Notes: a model not told the origin generated them from the sequence alone. DNA of 64,000 nt from Athripsodes cinereus (GCA_947579605.1 OX388307.1:33271237-33335236), one strand, 5' to 3'. Numbered from the stretch's first letter, positions 1-10,123 are shown. Translations and numbers: made by a program.

Positions 1-130
1 AATTAGTAAACCAGCAAAGATAGTAGGCTAGTAGCATAGTATAGAAATATGAATTGTGTTTTTTATATAATTGTGTTTTTTATATAATTTATTTATAAAT
101 AATTTTATATAATTTATTTATAAAAAATAA

Positions 131-192
131 TCATTTATAAATAATTTTAAATTATTATAATTATATAATAATTTAAAATAATTTATAAATGA
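131..192. repeat. AT-rich palindrome
   Basis: Two 28-nt arms (131-158 and 165-192) are inverted copies with one mismatch around a 6-nt spacer. The whole stretch is A+T except the outermost bases. A short direct repeat of AATTGTGTTTTTTATAT lies just upstream, at about 53-88. The first 257 bases hold nothing else that I can name. Confidence 0.7.
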
Positions 193-257
193 ATTTTCGT
201 AATTGTGAACGCAAGCACCCTTCAAAAATTGAAATTTTAATATAACATAATATGCAT

Positions 258-502
258 AGACAGTTCACACAGATCGAGCTAGTCCCAGACTAGGATGTCA
301 ATCTTGTATTATGTGTACTAACGCGCCGATACACACATATATATATATACAATGCACTAAACACATACATATGACGTAACACCCAGATCCAGGACAATTT
401 TGAAAAAGGTCACTCTTCACTTTGCCCTGGCCGGGAATCGAACCCGAGACCTCGCCACTCAAAGGTAAGAGGGTTACCTCCGCGTCACACCGGTCGACTT
501 AC
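258..502 (-). repeat. tRNA-derived SINE, minus strand
   Basis: Read on the minus strand, positions 448-433 give a good Pol III B box (GGTTCGATTCC), preceded by an A-box-like GTGACGCGGAGG. Such heads mark tRNA-derived SINEs. The body continues to about 258 and includes an (AT)n tract near 335-352. No cloverleaf can be drawn with paired acceptor ends, so this is not a functional tRNA. Boundaries are approximate because no second copy lies in the window. Confidence 0.6.
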
Positions 503-1859
503 ATATCGGCATATACATCGATATTTTCAAATCAGTGCGGTCGAAAATTAAATGCATTAGAATCTTTGTATTCTAATAGTATTTCTTATGAATAATTAAG
601 CATGATTTAATAGAGAATACATGTTTTAAGTTTCTATCTTGCATGAGTTATATTTGTGATAACTGGATGACAGATTGGAGAGCATGCATGTAAATGCATG
701 CGTACATAATCTACATTAAACCTTCATATACGAGCATACATGAATGAAATATTGTTAAGTAACAAACTATTTTCCTATTTTTTACATTTACAAACCTGCT
801 GACTTCATCCTTATTTTAAAGGAAAAACATTCCAACATAACTGATTTCTGATCTGATGCTATTCTAATTAAGATTGTGCTTGACGTTCTTTATTCCTGAA
901 TTTAGTCGTTGCATATATGTCGTATGTTATGTTATACGAGTATTTAAAAAGACTCATGCCATATAATATGTGACATGATAAAAATATGTATAAAAGTTTT
1001 TAAGATTAAGTAGCTACTATTTGTATTTATATTATGGAAGATATTTGCATATTTGTAATAAAATTTATAAATATAGGTCTGATGTTATTTATATTTTTGT
1101 TACAAAGACAATGCTCGAACTTTATATAAAACTTCAGAAAGTAGAATTGTTATTCCTTGGAGATTTTTCTCTTGGTGTTGTTGGAGCGGAGTTTTATTTA
1201 TTAGTAAAGTCTTATTCCATTGGTGATCTCAGTGGTCATATTATATTTTAGCAATACATCACAAACTTTTATGAATATTAAATCAAAACACAATACATGT
1301 AATGGTAGTGCTTTCAAAAGATTCTATGCACTATTATATAAATATGAGTGTTGAGTATATATTGGTAATGTTAATGTAATTTTATAAACTTGACAAAAAA
1401 ACTAATCAGGAAAATTTGAATTTTATTAAAGGTAAGTCCTACAAATAAAGACGGTAAAATTTTAAATTAATTCCAAATTATATTGATTCTTAACATAGTA
1501 CCTAGGTATAGAAAAAATGTATGTTGATATTTTGTATTTATGCGCAATAAAAAAAAAATCTATTTCTATATAGAAAGTACGTATGCGATACATTATTTTT
1601 TAATAAATTCAAATGGGAAATAATTTAGATTTTTATATTTCAGAATGCATTGTATTTTGTGTCAGTACAAATGATTTACTGCTACACTACATAATGAATG
1701 TTTTGTTAAAGAAAAAAACTCTATTACTTATATTATGTAACATTATCAACACTTTGTAATTCTATGATATCTGCAATAAGTAAAATACATAATATATATT
1801 GTTATTTGTGTTTAAATTAGTAAAAATCACCGTAGTTATATGATATATACATAATGTAC
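503..1859. other. AT-rich non-coding stretch
   Basis: No repeat family or gene is recognised. A 76-codon open frame at 1021-1251 has AT-driven codon content and no recognisable motif. I regard it as chance. Confidence 0.6.
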
Positions 1860-1869
1860 ATTACTCCTC

Positions 1870-2280
1870 TCTTGCACAACTTACATTGGTTAAAAGTATA
1901 GCAAAGAGTGGAGTATAAGATATGTGTGATGTTGTTTTCGGCCTTGAAGGGTGTATTACCATCTTATTTGTCGGAGATGTGCGAGATCGAGACCATCAGT
2001 GAAAGACGGCTCATGCTTCGCTCAGCACAGGGTGAGGCAAAATGCAGACTGATTGAGCCATCTCGATCTCGCAAAACAGGCTTTGGAGATAGAGCGTTTA
2101 GTGTTGCGGGTCCCAGATGTTGGAACAAGCTGCCTCTGTGTCTGCGAGAGGAGGTGAATGGAGAGAGTTTTAAAAGAGGGCTGAAGACACACCTTTTTGC
2201 TGGGAGTTTCGGGTGATGGATACGATACACGACGCCCTTGAGGTCATGTTATGAGTAAACGGCGCTTTACAAATTGTCCA
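1870..2280 (+). pseudogene. L2/CR1-like LINE 3' end (RT ORF C-terminus)
   Basis: Translation gives LHWLKV, an in-frame TAG near 1898, then QRVEYKICVML, and later GDRAFSVAGPRCWNKLP and FKRGLKTHLF. These are the C-terminal signatures of the reverse-transcriptase polyprotein of L2/CR1-type non-LTR retrotransposons (family knowledge). The open part runs about 1908-2216. The 3' tail GCCCTTGAGGT plus AACGGCGCTTTACAAAT follows to 2280. The same tail recurs at 14145, near 28150 and, inverted, at 29331. The copy is 5'-truncated and has a nonsense codon, so it cannot move by itself. Confidence 0.8.
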
Positions 2281-2487
2281 TATATACTCGTAGGTATATA
2301 TAAGTTATTTTTTTTCTTTCTTTTTTTTTCGTATAACTGGAATTTTTCACCTACGAAAGTGTTAATATGATGTATTATATACGATAGGTATGGTTTTAAT
2401 CGCAATATATGCATCACTTGCAGGGTAGAGAAGAGAGTATTAGGTGTTCCGATGCTTACGAATCTAACAATACTCTCCGGCTACCCA

Positions 2488-2712
2488 CATACCTCCGTGG
2501 CCTAATGGTTAGAGTATTTGACTCGTAACACGGAGGTGGTGGGTTCGAATCCCAGTAGGTGCGGTTGGCTGGACGAAGTCGCTTTTCAGCGATGAGTGCA
2601 GTCACCCGCTCTGAAAAAGATTGATATGAGAGAAGCATAAGAGATATAGGTGGAATTGGTGAACGTTGCCATGGTGTAAAGCGCTTAAGCCAGCCAAAGC
2701 CGATTCTATTAT
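2488..2712 (+). repeat. SINE-A, tRNA-headed SINE
   Basis: An A box (TGGCCTAATGGTTAGAG, about 2497-2513) and a B box (GGTTCGAATCC, about 2542-2552) lie at the right spacing. A conserved body follows (GGTTGGCTGGACGAAGTCGC, then AGCGATGA and CACCCG) with a 3' segment reading GGTGAACGTTGCC and AAGCCGATTC. A second, degraded copy lies at 53513-53690. The 3' segment also occurs in antisense inside the repeats at 2713-3150 and 3385-3606. The 5' ends do not pair as a tRNA acceptor stem. Confidence 0.75.
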
Positions 2713-3150
2713 ATATTAAGAATAATTACCCAACAGACACCTCATCCGGACAACCAACAGACTGTGCAAACTCCCTTTTGTATGAAACACACTGAGAAAA
2801 ATACTCAAAACGAATCATTGGTACGGTACTATCAGATTAGGACCAGAGATCGTACAAACGATTCATTGGTATAAATCTATAATATTAACTCTTCGCAAAC
2901 AAATCATTGGTAAATTTACCAACAACTTGTTTGCGAAGAGTTAATATTATAGATTCGTACTAATGAATCGTTTGTACGATCTCTGGTCCTAATCTGATAG
3001 TACGTACAATGATTTGTTGTGAAATTTCGTTAGTATTTTTCTCAGTGCAGGAAAGGTGTCCCGATGCTTACGAATCGGCTTAGGCTGGTTTAAGTACACT
3101 TTACCAATGGTACGTTCACCAATCCCACCAATCCCTGTTTCAAACTGTCA
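2713..3150 (-). repeat. Repeat E, copy 1, split by a foldback element
   Basis: The flanks 2738-2789 and 3048-3150 together match the uninterrupted copy at 3385-3530 (CCTCATCCGGACAACCAACA, then GGAAAGGTGTCCCGATGC, GTTCACCAATCCCACC). On the minus strand the region after the split reads like the 3' part of SINE-A (GGTGAACGTACC, AAGCCGATTCGTAAGC). So E is probably a LINE or SINE relative inserted here in antisense. A short fragment of it (GTTCCGATGCTTACGAATC) also lies at about 2444-2463. Confidence 0.65.
2790..3047. mobile_element. 258-bp foldback MITE with CA target duplication
   Basis: The element starts CACTGAGAAAAATACT and ends with its reverse complement. Nearly the whole length folds on itself: GACCAGAGATCGTACAAACG pairs with CGTTTGTACGATCTCTGGTC, and AACTCTTCGCAAACAA with TTGTTTGCGAAGAGTT. 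The two flanks both carry CA (2788-2789 and 3048-3049). The uninterrupted repeat copy at 3431-3440 has a single CA at the same place, so the insertion and a 2-bp duplication can be read directly. It has no coding capacity. The superfamily is uncertain, since a 2-bp duplication recalls Tc1/mariner but the target is not TA. Confidence 0.8.
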
Positions 3151-3384
3151 TGTTCGACATCTGTTGAGCATAGATGTCAACTAACAGCAACCATCTTTGT
3201 GATTGTGTTCGAGGTTGTTGACAATCTATCGTTGATTGTCAACCCGAAACACTAAATGGCGCCAGAAAACATTTGTGTTCTCCTATTTACAGCGTTGCTT
3301 TGACCAGTGGTTTTAAATGTTAAACGAAGTTTTCGCATTTAGCTGGATTTTCACACCTGCGAGAGTGAAGATATTAAGAATAAT
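3151..3384. other. Spacer with small inverted repeat
   Basis: Between the two E copies lies unassigned sequence. Positions about 3219-3243 hold the hairpin TTGACAATC, 7 nt, GATTGTCAA. The same 9-mer occurs in the foldback elements at 32.9 and 48.6 kb. Confidence 0.4.
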
Positions 3385-3400
3385 TACCTCATCCGGACAA

Positions 3401-3606
3401 CCAACAGACTGTGCAAACTCCCTTTTGTATGAAACAGGAAAGGTGTCCCGATGCTTACGAATCGGCTTAGGCTGGATTAAGTGCACTTTACCCATGATAC
3501 GTTCACCAATCCCACCAATTCCTGTTTCAAACTGTCCTAAGCCGATTCGTAAGCATCGGGACACCTTTCCTGTTTCATACAAAAGGGAGTTTGCACAGTC
3601 TGTTGG
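3401..3606. repeat. Repeat E, copy 2: perfect 71-bp inverted repeat
   Basis: Arms 3401-3471 and 3536-3606 are exact reverse complements around a 64-bp spacer. The left arm is the undisturbed counterpart of the split copy at 2713-3150. The right arm is a second, inverted copy. Two mirrored open frames of about 120 codons here are by-products of the palindrome and are not genes. Confidence 0.85.
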
Positions 3607-3985
3607 TTTCTTTTCTCTAATCGAAAACTTCGCGCGATTGCGGGTGCATTGCCATGAAATAAAACAAGAAAAAGAATAAAAAACTAGAACCAAATCAACA
3701 TGTCCTCCAAGTTTGAAGTTTTATTTAGTTTTCAATACTGTATTTATAATAGACTTCTTTGTCGTGTCAACAAAATAATTACCTACGTGAAGTGTAATAT
3801 TTTTTATTATTATTATTTCATTCATAAATACACAGTATACATTGATATTACAATAACAAAATAATATTACACATAGTAAAATGCTCCCTCCATAAGCAAT
3901 AAAATAAATAAATATATTACCATTACATCACATAAGGAGTTGATTTTATTTCTTGACCGTTTAAATTAATTTGAATTTTGTTAAA
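3607..3985. other. AT-rich non-coding stretch
   Basis: Contains ATT and AATAAATA runs like LINE tails, but no family match within the window. Nothing coding. Confidence 0.4.
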
Positions 3986-4102
3986 ATCATCATCATCATC
4001 ATCGCCCTCAACGCTCCTCTCGGGAGCACAGGGCAGAAACCAGCCTCCTCCATTCAGAGCGTCTCTGTGCCAATTGCGTCACCTCTTTCCACGACATTTG
4101 TT
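3986..4102 (-). pseudogene. LINE-D 3' end, minus strand
   Basis: On the minus strand this reads MSWKEVTQLAQRRSEWRRL then VSALCSRE and a stop, followed by a (GAT)n tail at the plus-strand ATC run 3987-4002. The same peptide and tail occur on the plus strand at 13995-14128 and 43457-43610. The WKEVTQLAQ..RSEWRRLV pattern resembles the extreme C-terminus of endonuclease/RT LINE polyproteins. The copy is 5'-truncated. Confidence 0.7.
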
Positions 4103-4121
4103 AAAAGATCATCAAAAAATA

Positions 4122-4175
4122 AATATGATGTCCCGTCTCTCTCGTGTTGCCCATTTGGGATAGGGCGTGAGTATT
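4122..4175 (+). repeat. RTE-like LINE tail, fragment
   Basis: The sequence around TTGCCCATTTGGGATAGGGC, then GTGAGTAT, is a diverged copy of the last codons and stop of the RTE-like LINE found at 5485. Only the end is left. Confidence 0.45.
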
Positions 4176-5484
4176 AGTGTAGCATTAACAAACCTACACC
4201 ATTGATTATAAATGAGAAGATATAGTTTTCAGTTTAAAGGCTATGTTGATAATATTATAATTACAATGCGATATATACATGTATATACCTACGTATAGTT
4301 ATATGAAATTAATCTGTAGGTATGGAAATTGTGCCGAGTGAAACGATGAATGTTTCATTAGTCAGGAGATACCATAGTATAATATTACATACATACATAT
4401 AGATAGAGTATCTCATAGGAGATGATGTAGTGACACGGTCGGTCCCTCGCTGAAAACAAGACTAGTGACAGTAGCGGCAGTTCTTAGTCTAGCCTAACAA
4501 GGAGAATGCGTTAACATCTCATATCTCACATCACTCTGTTATACTCGTAAAATAATAATATGTTTGATGTCAGTGGAACTAACGTAATACATCACACATA
4601 CACACATAGCGAGGCAAGGGAACAACAAAGTATCGCCGTATTTCAATATCTACCTATGTACGAGTACAACTACATAATATATGTACATACTACATATATC
4701 TATGTTTGAAAACTGTTTTCCTCTGTTTCGCTGTCAGTGTTATGATAAATGCTGAGTGCTCTGTATTACAATGCACATCACTTGGTGTATGATGCGAGTA
4801 TGATATTCTACAATCATTCCTCCACCGGCCTTTATCTTTACACTACCTAGTAGTTACGAGTAGATAGGAACTGTGTTCCACGTGGAGATATTATCGTATG
4901 TATCTTTCTCTACTTCGTATTATACATATCACACGTTTAAGTGAAAGCTATGAAAAGATAGTTATGAATAATGGTCTTCAGGCACGAGTATGATATTATT
5001 ATTTTGTTTATATTCCTCTCAATACAACTTACGGAAACTGAAATCTTCATTCTTCAAATAACAAATACATACATCCACGTATACATAATATTTAGTAGGT
5101 ACAACAAACCATACAACCAACAGTATTTTATCTTCTTTCATACAGATTTATAACAATACAGAAGATTTCCTTTCATTATTTACACGATTACTGTTATTCA
5201 TGCTAGAACCTTTATTAATAAATCTTTGGGATTTAGATTATTGCAAGCAAAGGTTATGAAAATTATATCTAGTAGTCAATTATTCGGTATATTGTTCGTT
5301 CAATTATATTAAATTTACTTGATAAAAGACTTAATAATGACAATATATTTTAAAATGCTGATTGCACGTAAAAAATAATAAATGTTCACGTCAAAATTCA
5401 AACATGTGGGTTTTAAAATTTATTAGTATTCCCGAAAACGTTGCTCAATTTCATTATGATAAGTACTTAAAATAAAACTTAGGT
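4176..5484. other. AT-rich non-coding stretch
   Basis: No repeat or gene recognised. A 60-codon frame at 4971-5153 is unsupported. Confidence 0.5.
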
Positions 5485-5793
5485 AGAAATTAATTGAGAT
5501 GGTTTGGTCATGTAGAACGAATGGAAGAGGAAAGAATGACAAAGAGGATATACTTGGCTGAAAGGAGGGGTGTGAGGAAGCGCGGGCGTCCGAGAACTAC
5601 ATGGCTTGAACATGTAGATCAAATACTCAAGGACGGCCGTGTTTTGAGTAAGAGAAATCGACGTGCGTGCATGAGAAATTGTATGACTGTGGAGGAGGCG
5701 AAAGAAGTATGTAAGGACAGATCTAATTGGCGTTCCGTTCTCTCTGCCTACCCCACTTGGGATACGGCGTGAGGGAATAGATAGATAGATAGA
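5485..5793 (+). pseudogene. RTE-like LINE, ORF C-terminus plus (TAGA)n tail
   Basis: An open frame to 5772 reads RWFGHVERMEEERMTKRI, VRKRGRPRTTWLEHVDQIL, CMRNCMTVEEAKEVC and RSVLSAYPTWDTA, then TGA. R-W-F-G-H-V-x-R-M and GRPRTTW are hallmarks of the region after the RT domain in RTE-class LINEs (family knowledge). After the stop comes GGGAATAGATAGATAGATAG, the element's simple tail. The copy is 5'-truncated and lacks endonuclease and RT. Other copies: 4122, 13473, 22322 and 29648 (plus), 55897 (minus). Together they show that this LINE has been active in the lineage. Confidence 0.85.
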
Positions 5794-6499
5794 AATGAAT
5801 AGAAAACAAAGCAATGCTGACTTGATATTGTATAGACAGAAGGACCTACTTAAGAACTTAATGTCAATGTATGAAATACATAAGTTGCCGTTACTACATA
5901 CAACTCACAGACAAAGAGAATAATGTGCTTAGGGAAAGCTTTACTTATTTAATAAGTGATCTCTTTCACCTCTTCGCAACATAATTATATAATAATAAAG
6001 ACAAACATTTACTGAACGTTGAGACCTTAATACAATTATATTATTTCTAATATGTATATGTTTATTTAAATTCATGAGCTGTGAGAAAATATATTTGAGT
6101 AAGATTCATCTTTGAATCTAAACAAGCAAATAATAATTATACAATTTATTTGAGTGAATGAGTTCAAGAAAATAAAAAAGATACAAAAACTACGTTATTA
6201 ATAATAATAATGTAGGTAGCTTATATATTATGATGAGATAAGTTGGAAGAGCCACTTATTAAAATACGAGAAACCTACCAGTATAATGCTTACATAAGTG
6301 TATTTAAATACGTAGTTATCATTTTAAGTTTTTTTATACTTATGTATTTTTGTTGCATCATATTTACGAGTAGGTACATGGCTAGATGGTAATGTATTAA
6401 CATTAGCTTTTATAAGACTTTTGTTGATTGTTTCATTGTAGAATATTTACAATATTTGCATTTTTTTCAAACATCACAATGAATTGATGAAATGATAAA
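5794..6499. other. AT-rich non-coding stretch
   Basis: Nothing recognised besides AT-rich simple sequence. Confidence 0.5.
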
Positions 6500-6583
6500 A
6501 TAATTAAAATGATTTTAAAAACACTGTATAATTTCCAAATTAAATTTATTCCTCTAATTCCTCTATTCGACTAATTAGTCCTC

Positions 6584-6693
6584 CTGATGATGCCAAGTAG
6601 TGTCATAATTCACTCGATATCGGATGCCTTGCCGGAAAAAAAAAGAAAGAAAGAAAAGAAAGATGCCAAGTAGAAGCCTTGGCGAAAACGTTT
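6584..6693 (+). ncRNA. Hammerhead-ribozyme-like core, interrupted
   Basis: CTGATGA at 6584-6590 is followed by T and stem II strand GCCAAG (6592-6597). The matching CTTGGC is at 6678-6683, then GAAA (6684-6687), the palindrome ACGT (6688-6691) and TT. Removing the 73 bp between the duplicated GATGCCAAGTAG (6589-6600 and 6662-6673) restores a contiguous type I hammerhead layout. In the present sequence the stem is split, so self-cleavage is unlikely. Stem I is weak (AGG with CCT). Confidence 0.5.
6601..6661 (+). mobile_element. 5'-truncated LINE-K tail with 12-bp target duplication
   Basis: The 61-bp insert contains ACTCGATATCGGATGCCTTG and ends in an A/G-rich tail. It is flanked by GATGCCAAGTAG on both sides (6589-6600 and 6662-6673). 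A related tail (GCTCGATGTCGGGTTCCTTG) lies at about 41308. This is the mark of a heavily truncated target-primed insertion. Confidence 0.75.
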
Positions 6694-6750
6694 AAGGTGA
6701 ATAAATTTAATTTGGAAATTATACAGTGTTTTTAAAATCATTTTAATTAT

Positions 6751-7284
6751 AATGAATTTCCAAAGTGTTAACACAAAAACATTTGATTTGATAAAATGAT
6801 ATTAATACAATTTACTAGTTGCTAGCAACATATGATGTATATATAGATAGATAGATTAAATATAGGTATAGATAGCTTGAACTGGCACATTTATTTTATT
6901 ATTATAAGGGGATAATGTTGATATTGAATAATTCAGTCGTAATAATATCAGCGATATTCAATTAGCGAGTCGCAGCCCGCAAATGGACCGCGACGGATTA
7001 AAGTTAACCAACATATTTCGTGGTATATAAATAGAATGATAACCTCTACCATATAAATATCAAAAACTTTATAGTGCATTATTTATATATGATATTGTGT
7101 AGATAAATACCTATACATGGAATAATATTATTATTGATTGGAGTATGTGGCGGTAAGCATATTAACGGTTGTGTGCTGTGATGAAACATAACTAATTCTT
7201 TTTTTCTGGGATTTCATTGTTTCTGATAAGTCATTTAGGTACTATAAATTGAAAAGCAACTATGCTGACCATTACAGCTAAAGA
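6751..7284. other. AT-rich non-coding stretch
   Basis: Nothing recognised. Confidence 0.5.
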
Positions 7285-7580
7285 CCAAACTGTTTGAGCT
7301 AGGGCTGGCAGACGATCCGTGGTGTGTTTGTGGGACAGGAGCTCATTTTGCGGGTATATCCTGTGGGAATGCCCGATGATGACGGATGCGAGAGATGTAA
7401 TGATTGATAGTATGAGTGATGATACTGCCAGACCCATCTGGTCTGGGGAACTGATGATTTGTTCAATGAATTTCAGGGCTTTCTTGGAGTTTGTAGATGT
7501 CTGGGTGTCTCGGTGGGATCTTCTGCGTAAGTCGGGCTCACCCTCGTCTTATCTGGAGGAGATTGATGATTGATTTTGCC
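7285..7580 (+). pseudogene. R1-like LINE ORF2 C-terminus, frameshifted
   Basis: One frame reads LGLADDPWCVCGTG. A neighbouring frame then continues ILWECPMMTDARDVMIDSM and NFRAFLEFVDVW. Joined, they match the C-terminal Cys/His knuckle and HILWECP motif of R1-type LINE ORF2 (family knowledge). The change of frame between the two parts shows decay. GC content is higher than in the flanks. The following 170 bp (to about 7750) are also GC-richer and may be its 3' UTR. Confidence 0.7.
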
Positions 7581-8154
7581 TTGAATGATAGAGGTTGTCG
7601 CTGGCTAACTCGTTCCTTCGTTTTTGTGTTGTCCTGTCTCCCTTGGTGGAAAGTAGTAGGTCTGGGTGGGATGTCCCTTAGGGAGGGAAGTGTCTCTGCA
7701 GCGACTTCGGTAACGGTGACTCTCGGGTTCACCAGCCTAAATACCTAGATGAAGTTTCTGGACACCTTAACTCAGTTTTTCAAATATATGTTGATTTGTA
7801 AATTTTATCTGTAGTTTTCTTTTTTATATATTGTAACCTAGGTTAAGAAAATATTTTTGTTTGTTTTACTTTTATTGATTTCTTTTGTATATATCAAAGA
7901 TATACTAGATATGTACCTAATTCAAAGAAAAAATCGGTCCTACAGCCGATCAAATTTTACAGCCAGTTTTAAACTAGCGTCCGTTGAGACGGTTTGTGAG
8001 ACAGCGCATAACCATTATCATCTCAATGATATGGAGTGAGACAGCATAATATTATTATTGTTATTATTAATGCGTTAAGTTGGAACACGAATATTCCGCA
8101 ATAATGTACTGAATCGCAAGTCTAGTATGTCTATGGTATATTTTATTATTTTGT
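7581..8154. other. Probable LINE 3' UTR followed by AT-rich DNA
   Basis: 7581-7750 is likely the 3' UTR of the preceding LINE. The remainder shows nothing recognisable. Confidence 0.4.
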
Positions 8155-8345
8155 TTGCTTCTCTCGGCTAGAAGGACATCGAAGGAGTGTAGTTAAAAGA
8201 TTTCCCACACGGGGTTGTTTTTGGCCGGCCAGCCCTTCAGGCTGCCCACAATGGCACCTTCGGTGTGGACAAGATTTGTTAAGTGTAGAATTCGGATAAA
8301 TAGAAGTTCTCAGACTTCTGTGGTATCCGGGTGGACGGTGGGTCT
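8155..8345 (+). repeat. LINE 3' UTR fragment with (TAG)n tail
   Basis: The GC-richer segment CACACGGGGTTGTTTTTGG, CAGCCCTTCAGGCTGCC and ATCCGGGTGGACGGTGG ends in TAGTAGTAG. The architecture resembles 3' UTRs of R1/I-type LINEs. No coding part remains. Confidence 0.45.
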
Positions 8346-8867
8346 CCTTTAGTAGTAGTATAAATTGGCATTAAACAATTTAAACGATCATAATTTGAAA
8401 ATAAAAAACGCGATGTTTTCGTTATAATTTAATAATGAATGGCAGACATATCGAATACATGAGACGCAAAATGATAAAACAAACATAGAGGGAAAGTATA
8501 AATTAGCTGATAGGGTTTTTTCTAAAATATAATAATTATAATAACTTAATACTTATATTTTTAAGTCTCAAATCTTGCAAAATATGATAATAAACAAAAA
8601 AAATGCTAAACAAAAAATATTTAATCAAATATCTAACGGGTACATTATGTAAGTAAAATAACGTGGCTTAGTTTATATTGTGGAGTTCTGGTTTTAATAA
8701 TAAATGTTTATAATATAAAAATATGAGTAGGTACCTATATACCTACGACCTACATGTAGGTATATTGATGTTAGATTCTTCTATACGTGAATAAAATTAT
8801 CCAAGCACCTTTTACTTTCACATCTATATTAGTCAATATTTATATATGTTTATAATTTTTCATAAGA
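8346..8867. other. AT-rich non-coding stretch
   Basis: Nothing recognised. Confidence 0.5.
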
Positions 8868-9325
8868 AAATCCATTGGATTGGTCTGCAACGAGTTTGGA
8901 TTTTCTTCTCCATTCCTCCCTATTCTCAGCCAGTCTCTTCAGCTCTACGTGTGAGCCACAGTTATATTTTCCATTTTTCGTAAGGCTTCGTTCAGCTCCA
9001 TCTCGGAGTCTGCGAGCAGTGCTATATCGTCAGCATATCGAATCATGTCAACCTTTTCCCATTTGTTTTTACTTCTTTCAGTTCATCAATAGCTCGCTGT
9101 ATAGCAGTTAAAGAGTGCTGGTGACATTGAGCATCCCTGTCTTACACCTTGTTCGACTCTCGCTTCTGCGCAGCTCTCTGCGCTTTTAATTACAGCCATT
9201 TCATTCTTGTATAGGCTCCAGATTACTCTTCTGTCTTTATGTCTATGGTTTATAGTGTTAAAAAGTTGTTCCCATTCTACTTTATCGAATGCTTTTTCTA
9301 GGTCGATGAATGCTATAGTTGAGGC
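8868..9325 (-). pseudogene. LINE reverse-transcriptase remnant
   Basis: Minus-strand frames give AFIDLEKAFDKVEWEQLF, then EQGVRQGCSMSPALFN and, after a frame change, IRYADDIALLADSEMELNE. These are RT blocks with the catalytic YADD around 9030. A third segment at about 8955-8880 reads LKRLAENREEWRRKSKLV, typical of the far C-terminus, so an internal deletion is likely. The pattern is that of RTE-like or related LINE RTs. Frame changes and missing blocks make it non-functional. Confidence 0.75.
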
Positions 9326-9429
9326 TATCAGCACAAAAGTAGTAAAATCCACAATTTTTGTTATGTAGTCGTATGTAGTTGTTATGTAGACAATTAAAAT
9401 AATATTCACAAAAATCATAAAACAAGTTT

Positions 9430-9624
9430 GTATACTGGCGGGTGCTATAGTTTTATATTGCTGCATTGTATAGTTATGTGTATGTGTGTGTGTGATAAGT
9501 AAATTTAATGTGACTGCGTTTGAAATAATTGTTGTATTGAATCGAACTAAATGTGATTTTTTGTATATGTTTAATGGCCTTGTGCCGTATATGTTGTTGT
9601 TAAATAAATAAATAAATAAATAAA
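9430..9624 (+). repeat. LINE-J 3' tail with (TAAA)n
   Basis: GGCCTTGTGCCGTATATG is followed by a TAAA run at about 9601-9624. A similar GGC..GCCGT plus AAAT tail occurs at 18290, 26950 and, inverted, 51691. A short (TG)n lies near 9482-9498. Confidence 0.55.
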
Positions 9625-9796
9625 ATTTTAACCAAAATTTAATTCTTCATTATCTCCTACAGTAGTCTGGGGTTACACTTACACTGACAGCCTCATTTAT
9701 CATTTCAATACAGCAATGATTCGTAGCTGTAGGTAGCCTACAATTTTGTTGATTCATATTCAAAGAATACTACTAATATTGTGATTACTATTAATT

Positions 9797-9960
9797 CTCA
9801 CAATTTTTTTATTTTTTATTTATTTATTGTATAATAAACCTCAAAATAGCAATCCAGGATTGCTTGTATCAGAGGTAAAACCAATTACAGACATCAAGCA
9901 AACAAAACAAAATATAGACATAAGTAATGCATTTGACATTTAAAGATAAATAAAATATAT
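9797..9960 (-). repeat. LINE tail, minus strand
   Basis: Starts with T-rich sequence and TTATTTATTTATTG, followed by a body with AATCCAGGATTGC. Read on the minus strand this is a LINE 3' UTR ending in AAATAAA. The family is not matched elsewhere in the window. Confidence 0.45.
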
Positions 9961-9991
9961 ATATACACATATATACGATAGGTACTTCATT

Positions 9992-10123
9992 TTCAGCGAT
10001 TAGGTTTGCAACCCATCCTGAACGTCTAATTTTTGTTGGCACGAAGAGGACAGCTTATATGTTTATTACATGTAGCTGACCTGTTGGCTACACCACTTTT
10101 TGGATATGCCGCCGTGATGATAA
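9992..10123 (+). repeat. SINE-C, 5'-truncated and diverged
   Basis: Matches the 3' half of SINE-C (TTCAGCGAT, ACCCATCCTGAACGTC, GGCACGAAGAGGACAG, GATATGCCGCCGTGATG). Full-length copies are at 31842, 54750 and 55048. Confidence 0.75.

Larger units (their letters stand above)
6500..6750 (+). repeat. Penelope-type palindrome with 52-bp perfect arms
   Basis: Arms 6500-6551 and 6699-6750 are exact reverse complements. Between them lies a hammerhead-like core broken by a later insertion at 6601-6661. The order (palindromic arms, CTGATGA box, stem, GAAA, AATAAA-rich 3' flank) is the same as at 23.4 kb and resembles 53.2 kb. It fits the pseudo-LTR ends of Penelope-like retroelements, which are known to carry hammerhead ribozymes. 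No protein part of such an element is present. Confidence 0.6.

Noticed and set aside
1021..1251. 76-codon plus-strand gene
   Set aside because: No start context, motif or composition shift sets it apart from the flanks.
2488..2560. tRNA gene from good A and B boxes
   Set aside because: The acceptor ends do not pair, there is no sensible anticodon arm, and a conserved SINE body follows.
3313..3693. Two mirrored open frames of 120-126 codons
   Set aside because: They translate the same palindromic arms on both strands, and their peptides are mirror copies. This follows from the perfect inverted repeat and is not coding.
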